64,000 nucleotides of DNA, taken from Microbacterium gallinarum. GTDB lineage: Bacteria; Actinomycetota; Actinomycetes; Actinomycetales; Microbacteriaceae. The notes below the pieces were generated by a model that searched no databases, was not told the origin of the DNA, and saw only the letters and a list, made by a program, of their open reading frames with translations. The stretch is taken from contig NZ_JACSPM010000001.1 in NCBI RefSeq assembly GCF_014837165.1, forward strand, positions 593,010 through 657,009, written 5' to 3'. Made by a program: the position numbers and the translations under genes. Below are positions 8,162-16,273 of this stretch, piece after piece (position 1 is the first letter of the stretch; the number at the start of each line of letters is the position of its first letter).

Positions 8162-9651
8162 CAGTGAGCTCCCCCGCAGCCGCAGGCCGCACCCGAGCCG
8201 CAGCCACCACCGGAACCGCAGCCTCCGCCCGAACCGCAGCCCCTCGGGCTGCGCCCGCGGCCCGGCGCGCCGGTGCGCGCCTGGGCGAGCCGCCGGTCGC
8301 CGGTCGATCCGCGCGAGCCGCCGACCTCGATGCCCAGCGCGGTCGCCAGCAGCTCGTGGATGTCGAGCACGTCGATGTCGACGTCGTTCCCCGCCTCGGT
8401 GAGGGGCCGCTCCGACCAGGGGCAGGCGCTCACGAGCGTGTCGACGTCGAGCTTCTGGACGTGGCTCAGCCGGCGCGCGCTGATCGCCGCGGTGAGCTCG
8501 GGCTTCTCGACGGCCAGGCCCCCGCCTGCGCCCGAGCAGTACGACCACTGCGTGACGCGGTCGACGTCCTCGAACCGCAGTCCCGGGATCGACCGCAGGA
8601 TCTCGCGCGGCTCCTTCCAGATGCCCTTGCGCTTGTTCAGCCGGCAGGGGTCGTGGTACGTGATCGCGCGGTCGACAGCGACCGAGGGCACGAGCCGGCC
8701 GTCGCGGATCATCTCGGCGAACAGCTCCACGACCAGCACGACTTCGAGGTCGAAGTCGGCGCCGAAGTACTTCGGATAGTCCTCGGTGAACGAGATGTAG
8801 TCGTGGGGATCGAGCACCAGGATGCGCTTCGTGCCGGTGGCGCGCCAGGAAGCCATGTTGTGCTCCGCGAACGCGCGTGCCTGATCGACGTAGCCCATCT
8901 CGGCCGCCGGCCCGCCGCAGCACCACTGCTCGCCCATGAGGCCGAACTCGTAGCCGGCCTTCTGCAGGATCTGAGCCACGGCGCGGGGCACCGATGTGCG
9001 GTAGAACGCGGCCTCGCAGTCCACGAAGAGGATCGTCTCGCCGCCGATCGGGATGTCGAGACCCACCGCCCAGTCTCGCACGGTGTCCTGGCCGACCGGC
9101 GCCTCGCCGAGCACAGGCTCGTGGCTGCGCTGGGCGGTGAGCTCATTCCACGCCTTGTACCCGGGCTGGTGGATGCCGGAGTCGACGGCGAGAGCCCTCG
9201 CGGCCTTCACGACATCCACGGTGCGGGTGCGGAAGCGGTAGAAGTCGCCGGTGAAGAGGGTGTTGGGGCAGCGCAGCTCGCACGCGCCGCACTGCGTGCA
9301 GTTCACGTAGTCGGCCGCCACATCCTCGATGGTCAGCTCACCGCGCTCCATCGCCACGACGTTCGCGTGGAATGCGGTGGGCGTCCACGACTCGTTGCGC
9401 GTCTCGGTCATGACCGGGCAGACCTCGCGGCAGAACTTGTGGCCCGACGAGTAGCAGTTGTACGAGGCGTTGCGCCACTCCTCGACGAACTCCCGCGTCT
9501 TGATGTCGGCGACCGGGATCAGCACCTGCGGCACGATCTCGTCGTTGCGGGTCAACTCGGCGAGCTCGGGCGGATTGCCCTGCATTCCGGGCGTGAAGGG
9601 CTGGACGAGCACGTCGTCGGACGGCGATCCGTCCGGAGCGAGGTCGGGCAC
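8161..9651 (-). CDS. Iron-sulfur (CCG-domain) oxidoreductase subunit with Cys/Gly-rich tail
   Basis: A 496-aa protein related to GlcF/HdrD-type electron carriers. It has a ferredoxin-like part with Cys118, 121, 124 and 128 (CTQCGACELRCP) and a first cluster with unusual spacing, Cys66, 74 and 78 (C-x7-C-x3-CP). Two CCG domains follow (WCCGGP at 243-248; HDPCR at 333-337 with YCSGAGGG at 371). The last 26 residues form repeats of CGSGG and end CGCGGAH, with Cys at 472, 478, 484, 490 and 492. This tail is not part of the usual family. The start is GTG with AGGGGGG upstream. It heads the four-gene operon and should accept electrons from the FAD oxidase. Confidence 0.88.
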   Translation of the reverse strand: MPDLAPDGSPSDDVLVQPFTPGMQGNPPELAELTRNDEIVPQVLIPVADIKTREFVEEWRNASYNCYSSGHKFCREVCPVMTETRNESWTPTAFHANVVAMERGELTIEDVAADYVNCTQCGACELRCPNTLFTGDFYRFRTRTVDVVKAARALAVDSGIHQPGYKAWNELTAQRSHEPVLGEAPVGQDTVRDWAVGLDIPIGGETILFVDCEAAFYRTSVPRAVAQILQKAGYEFGLMGEQWCCGGPAAEMGYVDQARAFAEHNMASWRATGTKRILVLDPHDYISFTEDYPKYFGADFDLEVVLVVELFAEMIRDGRLVPSVAVDRAITYHDPCRLNKRKGIWKEPREILRSIPGLRFEDVDRVTQWSYCSGAGGGLAVEKPELTAAISARRLSHVQKLDVDTLVSACPWSERPLTEAGNDVDIDVLDIHELLATALGIEVGGSRGSTGDRRLAQARTGAPGRGRSPRGCGSGGGCGSGGGCGSGAACGCGGAH

Positions 9652-9752
9652 GGGAACCCCCCTGGGCGTGGATCCGACCCGGCGTGTCCAGCGTCGGACT
9701 GCGTTGAGTCACATCCTGGCCGCCCGGCCCGTCAAGTTCAAGACATCGGGAG

Positions 9753-9793
9753 GGATGCCGCGACCCGGCCCGCAGGCGCGGGCCGCGGCATCC
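9753..9793 (-). terminator. Large two-part hairpin after rtcB
   Basis: An outer 10-bp stem (9753-9762 with 9784-9793) built on GGATGCCGCG and an inner stem GGCCCGC/GCGGGCC lie immediately after the rtcB stop codon on the minus strand. It is likely the rtcB terminator. The outer arm belongs to an oligomer that is abundant throughout the window. Confidence 0.6.
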
Positions 9794-9795
9794 GC

Positions 9796-10965
9796 TCAAT
9801 CGCCCTTCACGTTGACGAGCTGGCGCAGCGTGTGGCGGATCGACACGAGGTCGGCGGCGTCGGCCATGACCTGATCGATCGGCTTGTACGCCTGCGGGAT
9901 CTCGTCGATGAACGCGTCGGTGTCGCGGAACTCGATCCCCGCCATCGCCTCGCGCAGCTGCGCGTGCGTGAACGTCCGCCGGGCGGCGGACCGCGAGTAC
10001 TCCCGGCCCGCACCGTGCGGCGACGAGTTCAGCGACAGCGGGTTGCCGAGCCCCTCGACCACGTAGGAGGCCGTGCCCATCGAACCGGGGATGAGACCGG
10101 GCAGGCCCGCGTCCGCCTGGATCGCCCCCTTCCGCGAGACCCACACCTGCTTTCCGAAGTGCTTCTCGGACTCGGTGAAGTTGTGGTGGCAGTTGATCCG
10201 CTCGTGCTCGACGACCGTCTCGCCCATCACCTCGGAGAGCTGCCGCGCGACGCGGTCCATCATCTCCTCGCGGTTGAGGAGCGCGAAGTGCTGCGCCCAG
10301 CGGAGCTCGCGGATGTAGCGCGTGAACTCCGGCGTGCCCTCCACCAGGTATGCGAGGTCGGGGTCGGGCAGCTCGATCCACCACTTCTTCGCGAGCCGCT
10401 GCGCGACAGCGATGTGGTGCGTGGCGATCTTGTTGCCGACGCCTCGCGAACCCGAGTGCAGGAACATCCACACGCGGTCGAGCTCGTCGACCGACACCTC
10501 GATGAAGTGGTTGCCCGAGCCGAGCGACCCGAGCTGCAGGCGCCAATGCCCGGCGTATGCCGAAGGGTCGAACCCGGCCTTCTCGGCCAGTGCCTCGAGC
10601 TCGGCGACGCGGGGCTCGGCCGTCGCGACGACCTTGCGGTTGGCGTGACCCGCCGACAGCGGGACGGCGCGCTCGATCTGCTCACGCAGCACGCTGAGGT
10701 CGTGCGCGACGAGCTGGTCTCGCCTGAACTGGGTGCGGACGGCGATCATGCCGCAGCCGATGTCGACTCCGACGGCGGCGGGCATGATCGCGCCGAGGGT
10801 CGGGATGACCGATCCGACGGTGGCGCCCTTGCCGAGGTGCGCATCCGGCATGAGCGCCAGATGCGGGTGGATGAACGGCATGCTCGACGAGGTGCGGGCC
10901 TGCTCGACGGTCTTGTCGTCGAGCATGCTCGCCCACGAGAGCAGCCGGGTGGAGAGCCTCTCCAT
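9796..10965 (-). CDS. rtcB: RNA ligase RtcB
   Basis: A 389-aa RtcB-family RNA ligase, which joins RNA 2',3'-cyclic phosphate (or 3'-phosphate) ends to 5'-OH ends using GTP and Mn2+ in RNA repair or tRNA splicing-like reactions. Family motifs are all present: MPDAHLGKGATVGSVIP, GVDIGCGM, LGSGNHFIE, HSGSRGVGN, NCHHNFTE, RKGA, GSMGTASYVV and SSPHGAGREYSR, the last including the His that is guanylated in the family. The length is normal for the short bacterial form. AAGGAAAGG precedes the ATG at 10965. A structured leader of about 260 nt with a short ORF precedes it; there is no rtcA or rtcR nearby. Confidence 0.97.
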   Translation of the reverse strand: MERLSTRLLSWASMLDDKTVEQARTSSSMPFIHPHLALMPDAHLGKGATVGSVIPTLGAIMPAAVGVDIGCGMIAVRTQFRRDQLVAHDLSVLREQIERAVPLSAGHANRKVVATAEPRVAELEALAEKAGFDPSAYAGHWRLQLGSLGSGNHFIEVSVDELDRVWMFLHSGSRGVGNKIATHHIAVAQRLAKKWWIELPDPDLAYLVEGTPEFTRYIRELRWAQHFALLNREEMMDRVARQLSEVMGETVVEHERINCHHNFTESEKHFGKQVWVSRKGAIQADAGLPGLIPGSMGTASYVVEGLGNPLSLNSSPHGAGREYSRSAARRTFTHAQLREAMAGIEFRDTDAFIDEIPQAYKPIDQVMADAADLVSIRHTLRQLVNVKGD

Positions 10966-11042
10966 GGTTCCTTTCCTTCTGGAGGGTCCTGAGGGACCGA
11001 GGCGGCGGACTCACGGCCCGCTGCGCACCCCTGGAAAGAGGA

Positions 11043-11071
11043 ACGCCCCGGACCTGTGCGGTGCGGGGCGT
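11043..11071 (-). promoter_or_regulatory. Terminator-like hairpin in the rtcB leader
   Basis: A perfect 8-bp stem (ACGCCCCG at 11043-11050 with CGGGGCGT at 11064-11071) has a 13-nt loop. On the transcribed minus strand it is followed by TTCCTCTTTCC, a moderately T-rich run. It sits 16 nt after the short ORF and about 80 nt before rtcB, the position expected for an attenuator. Confidence 0.5.
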
Positions 11072-11086
11072 GGAGAGCGGATGCTG

Positions 11087-11179
11087 CTACACGGCCTGCG
11101 CCGGAGGGGACGACTCGTAGCGGTCGCCGGGCTGCTTGCCCAGGACCGGCTCGACACGGAGTGCGCGCTGCGCGTTCAT
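11087..11179 (-). CDS. Short ORF (30 aa) in the rtcB leader, possible leader peptide
   Basis: An ATG at 11179 with AGAGGA about 7 nt upstream opens a 30-codon frame that ends QAV-stop. The peptide is hydrophilic and matches no family I know. It lies inside the predicted transcript between the rtcB promoter and the terminator-like hairpin. The layout (promoter, 5' stem-loop, short ORF with ribosome-binding site, hairpin, gene) resembles translational attenuation. A real function as a peptide is not shown. It might also be a chance frame in an untranslated leader. Confidence 0.4.
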   Translation of the reverse strand: MNAQRALRVEPVLGKQPGDRYESSPPAQAV

Positions 11180-11207
11180 CCGTCGTCCTCTCGGCTCGCC
11201 TGTGGTT

Positions 11208-11262
11208 CCGTGCCGGTCGGCACGGACTCGCCAACATAGTGGAGCCGTCGACGCGAGGTCAA
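11208..11262 (-). promoter_or_regulatory. rtcB promoter with 5'-end stem-loop
   Basis: On the minus strand TTGACC (11257-11262) and TATGTT (11233-11238) are 18 nt apart, one of the best -35/-10 pairs in the window. The transcript should begin near 11226 and therefore start almost directly with a 7-bp stem-loop (CCGTGCC/GGCACGG, 11208-11225). Confidence 0.65.
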
Positions 11263-11356
11263 GCGCGGCTCGCGGATGTCGGTGGCCCGGACGACACTGG
11301 GTCATGCCACGCGGCCGGGCGCGGCATCCCACCCCCATCGTCCTTCTGGAGTCGCC

Positions 11357-11770
11357 ATGCCGAGCCTCAACCCGTACTTGTCGTTCAAGAACCAGGCCCG
11401 CGAGGCGATGACCTTCTACCGGAGCGTCTTCGGCGGCGACCTCGACATCTCGACCTTCGGCCAGTACGAAGGCATGGTGCAGGACCCGTCCGAAAACGAC
11501 CTGGTGATGCATGCGCAGCTGTCGACGCCCGACGGCTTCGTGCTGATGGGGGCCGACACCCCCCGCGGCGTCGAGTACCGCGAGCCCGCGGGCATCTCGG
11601 TGTCGGTCAGCGGCGACGACGAGACCGCGCTGCAGGCCTACTGGGACGCACTGTCCGAGGGCGGAACCGTCGTGATGCCCTTCGAGACGCCGCCGTGGGG
11701 TGGGCGCTTCGGCATGCTCACCGACCGGTTCGGCATCGACTGGATGCTCGCGCTCAACGCGCCGCAGTGA
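11357..11770 (+). CDS. VOC/PhnB-like glyoxalase-fold protein
   Basis: A 137-aa protein of the PhnB-like branch of the vicinal-oxygen-chelate superfamily. The typical opening NPYLSFKNQAREAMTFYRSVFGG, shown by residues 4-26, and the closing GGRFGMLTDRFGIDWML are clear. Family members are small dimeric cytoplasmic proteins whose substrates are mostly unknown; some give resistance or act as dioxygenase-like folds. GGAG lies 6-7 nt before the ATG at 11357. It is a single gene between the divergent rtcB and a small membrane-protein gene. Confidence 0.88.
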   Translation: MPSLNPYLSFKNQAREAMTFYRSVFGGDLDISTFGQYEGMVQDPSENDLVMHAQLSTPDGFVLMGADTPRGVEYREPAGISVSVSGDDETALQAYWDALSEGGTVVMPFETPPWGGRFGMLTDRFGIDWMLALNAPQ

Positions 11771-11815
11771 GCCGGGGCACGGTCGCGACCGTCGCGGCGC
11801 GCCTAGGCTGTCTCC

Positions 11816-12040
11816 ATGACCCCACCTCGCAAGCGCTGGACCCGCGGTCACTCCGGATGGGCGTTCGGCACCGCGCTGATCTTCACGGTCGGCATCATCT
11901 TCGGGCTGATCTGGGGGCAGCTGCTCGTCGGCCTGTTCCTCGCGCTGGCGGTCTCGATCGGCTGGCTGATCGCGTACGAGTCGTGGCGCGGCCGCAACGT
12001 CGGTCTGGAGAACCGCGACGACGACGGCGCCCAGCTGTAG
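11816..12040 (+). CDS. Small membrane protein with two transmembrane segments
   Basis: A 74-aa protein with a basic N-terminus, two hydrophobic segments (about residues 16-33 and 36-53) joined by a short turn, and a polar, acidic tail. I do not recognise a named domain. The ATG is preceded by a TAGGCT -10 box at 6 nt, which indicates a leaderless transcript and supports this start. It is followed by a DUF1918 gene on the same strand. Confidence 0.65.
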   Translation: MTPPRKRWTRGHSGWAFGTALIFTVGIIFGLIWGQLLVGLFLALAVSIGWLIAYESWRGRNVGLENRDDDGAQL

Positions 12041-12101
12041 CGGCCCACGCCTACCGCTCCCGGCGCGCGCGTCGTATCGTGAGCGCCAGGAGGTGGTCCG
12101 A

Positions 12102-12287
12102 ATGCAAGCCAGCGTGGGGGACCGCGTGATCATCCACGGCCGCATCGTCGGTGCGGCGGAACGCGCCGGCGAGGTCATCGAGGTGCGCGGTGGCGGCGAC
12201 ACCCCGTTGCTCGTCGTCCGGTTCGACGACGGGCACGAGGCGATCCTGTCACCGGGCAGCGACTGCGAGATCCGCCACGAGTCCTGA
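12102..12287 (+). CDS. DUF1918 domain-containing protein
   Basis: A 61-aa protein covering one DUF1918 domain, a small actinobacterial beta-barrel-like domain of unknown function. The opening ASVGDRVIIHGR and the segment RAGEVIEVRGGG with LLVVRFDDGHE are characteristic. AGGAGGT lies 7-8 nt before the ATG at 12102, an excellent ribosome-binding site. It converges with the S9 peptidase gene, with 14 nt between stop codons. Confidence 0.88.
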   Translation: MQASVGDRVIIHGRIVGAAERAGEVIEVRGGGDTPLLVVRFDDGHEAILSPGSDCEIRHES

Positions 12288-12301
12288 GCGGGCGGCGGTC
12301 G

Positions 12302-14431
12302 TCAGCCGAGCAGCTCCGGACGCGTCGGCTCCTTCCCGAGCACGTGCTCGGCCAGGAACGCGAACACCGTCTCGTACCAGACGACGGCGTGCTGCGGCTT
12401 GAGAATCCAGTGGTTCTCGTCGGGGAAGTACAGGAACCGGTGCGGCATGCGGCCGTCGTCGTCGGCGTGGTGCTCGGCGAGCTCCGACCACAGCCGCAGG
12501 CCCTCGCCGATCGGCACGCGATAGTCCTTGTCACCGTGCACGACGAGCAGCGGTGTCCGGATGTCGCGCACGAATCGATGGGGTGAGTTCTCGGCCATGG
12601 CCTCGGGCGTGAAGATCTCCTGCCAGTACACCGACATGTCGGTCGTGCCGGCGAACTGATCGAGCGCCCACAGGCTCGCGTGGGTCACGATCGCGCGGAA
12701 GCGGTCGGTGTGCCCGGCGACCCAGTTCGCCATGTAGCCGCCGAACGAACCGCCCATCGCGGCGGTGCGTTCGGCGTCGATGTCGTCGCGCGCCTCGACC
12801 GCGTCGGTGATGGCGAGCAGGTCGGTGTACGGCGCCGCGCCCCACGCGTTCCAGCCGCGGGCGATGAAGTCCAAGCCGTACCCGGTCGACAGCGCGGGGT
12901 CGGGCAGCAGCACGGCGTAGCCGCGCGCGACCGCGAGCAGCGGCGCCCAGCGCCAGCTCCAGGCGTTCCAGCTGCTGAGCGGACCGCCGTGGATCCACAG
13001 CAGCAGGGGCGCGGGGGCGTCGGCCGAGGCGCCGTCGGGAAGCAGCAGCCAGCCGCGCACGCGGACGCCGTCCGCGGCGGCGGTCTCGACCTCGACGATC
13101 GACCCGGGGCCTTCGGCGGCCGCGGCGGGGGTGGCGAGCGGAGTGACCGAACCATCGCGCGCGATCCGCACCGGGTGCGGCGGTGTCACCCACGACGATC
13201 GCAGGGCGACCAGGTCGCCGGACCTGCGGTCGACCGACACGTGCGAGTAGGTGAAGTCGTCTGCGGTGAGCGCCTCTGGTGCGCCGCCGTCGAGCGGGAT
13301 GCGGAACACCGGGCCGCGGCCGTCATCGTCGGCGGTGGCGATGAGCGCCGCGTCACCGGCATCCCACGCGAGGCTCGTCGCCCAGCGATCCCAGTCCGCG
13401 ACGAGGCGGCGCGGATCGGAGCCGTCGATGCCGGCCACCCACACCTCGGCGTCGGTCGGGCCTTCCGGGGTGGACTTGGCGGAGCGCATGTAGGCGAAGG
13501 TCGATCCGTCGTGACTGACGACCGGGCTGTCGAAGTCGACTCGCGCCTCGTCGAACAGCACCGTCTGGACGCCGGTCTCGGTGTCGATCGACACGATGAC
13601 GTACCGGCCGCCGCGCTGCTCCTGCCGCTGCATCGCCGCGATGAGCGTCGTGCCGTCGGGCGTGAGCGATGCGCCGGCGATGTCGGCCGACCGGCCCGGG
13701 CGCGGGGTGAGGTCGCGCGGCCGGGGCAGTGTCGCGGGGTACGGCTTCTCGTCGGACGCGGCGGCATCCGGGGCGTCCGCGGCGTCGGCCGCGGCATCCG
13801 CCTTCTCCTCCTTCTCGGCGGCGGTGTCGGCGACGGCCGCGGCGATCGTGTCGGCGAGCGCGTCGGTGTCGAGGGCGAGCAGGTGCGGCTCGGCCGGCCC
13901 GAGGTCGTGGTCCCAGAAGCGCACCGGGTAGGTCTCGTGCAGGATCGCCGAGACCTTCTTCTCCTTGCGGCGCGCCCGCAGACCGGCCTCGGCCTCGAGC
14001 GTCTCGGCGCCGGGGAGCAGGGATGCCGAGACCACGATGCGGTCGGACGCCTCGGCGGTCGCCGCGACGGCGTCGACACCGCCCGAGAGCCTCGTGACCG
14101 GGCGCGCCTCGCCGCCCGCGGCGGGCAGCAGCCACAGCTGGCCCGACTCGTCGTCGGCGTCGCCCTCGGCGTCGGGGCGCGCCGACACGAAGAGCAGGTC
14201 GCCGCTCGCTGTGAACGCCGCTCCGGCCTCGCCCTTCGCCGAGCGCGTCAGCCGGCGGGGCGTGCCGGAGCCGTCGGCGGGGACGCTCCACAGCGAGCGG
14301 TCGTAGCCGGTGCCGTCCTTCTTCAGCGCCGCCACCGTCAGCACGGCGGTGCGGCCGTCCGGAGAGAGCGCCACCGCCTCGGTCCGGGGAAGTGCGATGA
14401 AGTCGTCGAGGGAGTCGAAGGGGGTCGCCAT
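12302..14431 (-). CDS. S9-family (prolyl-oligopeptidase-type) serine peptidase
   Basis: A 709-aa cytoplasmic peptidase. The N-terminal two thirds form a beta-propeller of WD40-like blades (SPDGRTAVLTV, LTPDGTTLIAA, SHDGSTFAYMR), with an Ala/Glu-rich insertion at about 198-230. The C-terminal alpha/beta-hydrolase domain carries the triad: Ser562 in GGSFGGYM, Asp636 in HGDKDYRVP and His674 in DENHWI. Such enzymes cleave short peptides, often after Pro or acylated residues. No signal peptide is present. The gene stands alone, convergent with DUF1918 and head-to-tail with the sigma-factor gene. Confidence 0.93.
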   Translation of the reverse strand: MATPFDSLDDFIALPRTEAVALSPDGRTAVLTVAALKKDGTGYDRSLWSVPADGSGTPRRLTRSAKGEAGAAFTASGDLLFVSARPDAEGDADDESGQLWLLPAAGGEARPVTRLSGGVDAVAATAEASDRIVVSASLLPGAETLEAEAGLRARRKEKKVSAILHETYPVRFWDHDLGPAEPHLLALDTDALADTIAAAVADTAAEKEEKADAAADAADAPDAAASDEKPYPATLPRPRDLTPRPGRSADIAGASLTPDGTTLIAAMQRQEQRGGRYVIVSIDTETGVQTVLFDEARVDFDSPVVSHDGSTFAYMRSAKSTPEGPTDAEVWVAGIDGSDPRRLVADWDRWATSLAWDAGDAALIATADDDGRGPVFRIPLDGGAPEALTADDFTYSHVSVDRRSGDLVALRSSWVTPPHPVRIARDGSVTPLATPAAAAEGPGSIVEVETAAADGVRVRGWLLLPDGASADAPAPLLLWIHGGPLSSWNAWSWRWAPLLAVARGYAVLLPDPALSTGYGLDFIARGWNAWGAAPYTDLLAITDAVEARDDIDAERTAAMGGSFGGYMANWVAGHTDRFRAIVTHASLWALDQFAGTTDMSVYWQEIFTPEAMAENSPHRFVRDIRTPLLVVHGDKDYRVPIGEGLRLWSELAEHHADDDGRMPHRFLYFPDENHWILKPQHAVVWYETVFAFLAEHVLGKEPTRPELLG

Positions 14432-14462
14432 CCGTCCACGCTAACCCGCGGGCGTGCGGGCG

Positions 14463-15344
14463 TCAGCGCCAGAGGGTCAGCTTGTGGGGATTCCGCACGA
14501 TGTAGACGCCCGTGACGCGGCCTCCCGAGACCTCGAGCGTCATCACGGAGTCGGCGCGCCCGTCGACGGTCACGAGGAACGCGAGACCGTCGGCCGTTAC
14601 CGTCGGTCCGACCTGCGCCTCGGGCAGCAGGCGCGGCAGGCCGAGCAGGAAGCGGGCGACGCGGTCGGCGCCGAGCACCGGGCGCCGTGCCGCCGAGACG
14701 AGGCCGCCGCCGTCGGCGCGGAGCACCACGTCGGGGTCGAGGATGGCGACGAGGGCGGCGAGGTCTCCGGTCGCGGTGGCAGCGGCGAACGCCCGCGCGA
14801 CGGCGTCGTGCTCCTCGCGCGTGGCCGCGCCGGCGCGGCGCTCACGGACGCGGCGCCGCGCCTGCGAGGCGAGCTGACGCGCGGCATCCGGTGTCCGCCC
14901 CACCGCCTCGGCGATCTCGGCGAACGGCACGCCGAAGACGTCGTGCAGCACGAAGGCCACGCGCTCGGCCGGCGTGAGCGACTCGAGCACCACGAGCAGC
15001 GCCGTGGACACCGAGTCGTCCAGGGTCACGCGGTCGAGCGGGTCGAGCGGAGCGGATGCGGCGATCGCCGACTCCCCCGGGACAGGCTCGGGCAGCCACT
15101 CGCCGACGTACGACTCGCGACGCGCCCGCGCGGAGCCCAGCATGTCGAGGCAGACCCGGCTCGCGACGCGCGTGAGCCAAGCGCCGGGATTGCGGATCGC
15201 GGCGCGTTCCTCGTCGGTCATCCGATACCAGCGCACGTACGTCTCCTGCACGGCGTCCTCGGCGTCGGCGACCGTGCCGAGCATGCGGTACGCGAGGCCG
15301 AGGAGGCCCCGACGCTCGCTCTCGAGCGCATCGACGTCTTCCAT
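14463..15344 (-). CDS. ECF41/SigJ-type RNA polymerase sigma factor
   Basis: A 293-aa extracytoplasmic-function sigma factor. Region 2 (about 8-75) includes LLGLAYRMLGTVADAEDAVQETYVRW; region 4 (about 125-178) includes LTPAERVAFVLHDVFGVPF and EIAEAVGRTPDAARQL. The C-terminal SnoaL-like extension (about 185-293) is the hallmark of group ECF41, where it tunes sigma activity instead of an anti-sigma factor. It keeps DGGG, but the usual NPDKL near the end reads NPHKL. GGAGGAG precedes the start at 15344. It is divergent from an NAD(P)-binding SDR gene, the usual ECF41 partner type, which has an ECF41-like promoter. Confidence 0.92.
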   Translation of the reverse strand: MEDVDALESERRGLLGLAYRMLGTVADAEDAVQETYVRWYRMTDEERAAIRNPGAWLTRVASRVCLDMLGSARARRESYVGEWLPEPVPGESAIAASAPLDPLDRVTLDDSVSTALLVVLESLTPAERVAFVLHDVFGVPFAEIAEAVGRTPDAARQLASQARRRVRERRAGAATREEHDAVARAFAAATATGDLAALVAILDPDVVLRADGGGLVSAARRPVLGADRVARFLLGLPRLLPEAQVGPTVTADGLAFLVTVDGRADSVMTLEVSGGRVTGVYIVRNPHKLTLWR

Positions 15345-15398
15345 GTCGGTCTCCTCCCGCATCATCGACGACGCTGCGAACCCGGATGTGAGCCCGCA

Positions 15399-15425
15399 CC
15401 TCACATTCTGGGGCCCCGCGTCGTC
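15399..15425 (+). promoter_or_regulatory. ECF41-type promoter of the SDR gene
   Basis: CCTCACA (15399-15405), then exactly 16 nt, then CGTC (15422-15425). The published ECF41 consensus is TGTCACA, 16-17 nt, CGTC. The match is 5 of 7 at -35 and full at -10. The SDR start is 44 nt downstream. Confidence 0.6.
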
Positions 15426-15468
15426 GGAGTGACAGGAGCGCACACCAGCGCCGGAGGGAGAAGACTTG

Positions 15469-16221
15469 ATGCGAATCGCCGTCGCCGGGGGAACCGGCAC
15501 CGTGGGGGGCCCGACCGTCGACGCCGTGCGGGCGGCCGGGCACGAGCCCGTCGTGCTCGCACGCAGTGCCGGAGTCGACCTGATGAGCGGGAAGGGACTG
15601 GATGCCGCGCTCGATGGCGTCCACGCCGTGATCGACACCGCGAACGTCACGACGCTGTCGGCCGACGTCGCCACGGAGTTCTTCACGACGGCGACAGGGA
15701 ACCTGATCGCGGCAGCGGGGCGCGCGGGCGTCGGTCACTTCGTGCTGCTCTCGATCGTCGGGGTCGACCGGATCCCGTACGACTACTACGCCGGCAAGGT
15801 CGCGCAGGAGCGCGTCGTCGAGTCATCCGCTGTGCCGTGGACGATCCTGCGGGCGACCCAGTTCCATGAGTTCGCCGGCCAGCTCTACGACCGGGCGAAG
15901 CTCGGCCCGCTCCACATCGCCCCCCGCGCGCGGGTGCAGCCGGTGGCCTCCGCCGAAGTGGGCGCGCGGCTCGCGGCGCTGGCCGCGGCTGCGGCGCAGG
16001 GGCGCACGGACGACTTCGCCGGTCCGCGCGAGGAGCGGCTCGACGAAATGGTCCGCGCCTACGCGCGACACCTCGGCAACCGTGGCTGGGTGCCGTCGAT
16101 CAGCCTCCCCGGCCCGCAGATGAAGGGCATGCGCGCCGGTGACGCGCTGCCCCGACCCGGCGCCGCGCTCGGCACCGAGACCTTCGCGTCGTGGCTGGCG
16201 CGCCAACCCGGGAAGGCGTGA
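15469..16221 (+). CDS. NAD(P)-binding SDR/NmrA-like oxidoreductase (ECF41 target)
   Basis: A 250-aa atypical short-chain dehydrogenase with the Rossmann motif RIAVAGGTGTVGGPTV at the N-terminus and HFVLLSIVGVDR later. The Tyr of the motif YYAGK is kept. ECF41 sigma factors are typically encoded beside such epimerase/oxidoreductase genes or carboxymuconolactone-decarboxylase-like genes; here it is the divergent neighbour. GGAGGGAG lies 6-7 nt before the ATG at 15469, which is preferred over the in-frame TTG just before it. The natural substrate is unknown. It probably responds to the sigma factor through the promoter at 15399. Confidence 0.88.
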   Translation: MRIAVAGGTGTVGGPTVDAVRAAGHEPVVLARSAGVDLMSGKGLDAALDGVHAVIDTANVTTLSADVATEFFTTATGNLIAAAGRAGVGHFVLLSIVGVDRIPYDYYAGKVAQERVVESSAVPWTILRATQFHEFAGQLYDRAKLGPLHIAPRARVQPVASAEVGARLAALAAAAAQGRTDDFAGPREERLDEMVRAYARHLGNRGWVPSISLPGPQMKGMRAGDALPRPGAALGTETFASWLARQPGKA

Positions 16222-16273
16222 GACGGCGCGGGGCGGGGCTCCGCCGCCGGGGTCGGGGCCGTGTGCGGCCCGG

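Noticed and set aside
8164..10992. Very long open frame opposite to the Fe-S and rtcB genes
   Set aside because: Antisense frames stay open for long stretches in 70% GC DNA. The protein is Val/Arg/His-rich without domains, and the genes on the other strand have clear family motifs. The same holds for many other long frames opposite to real genes.
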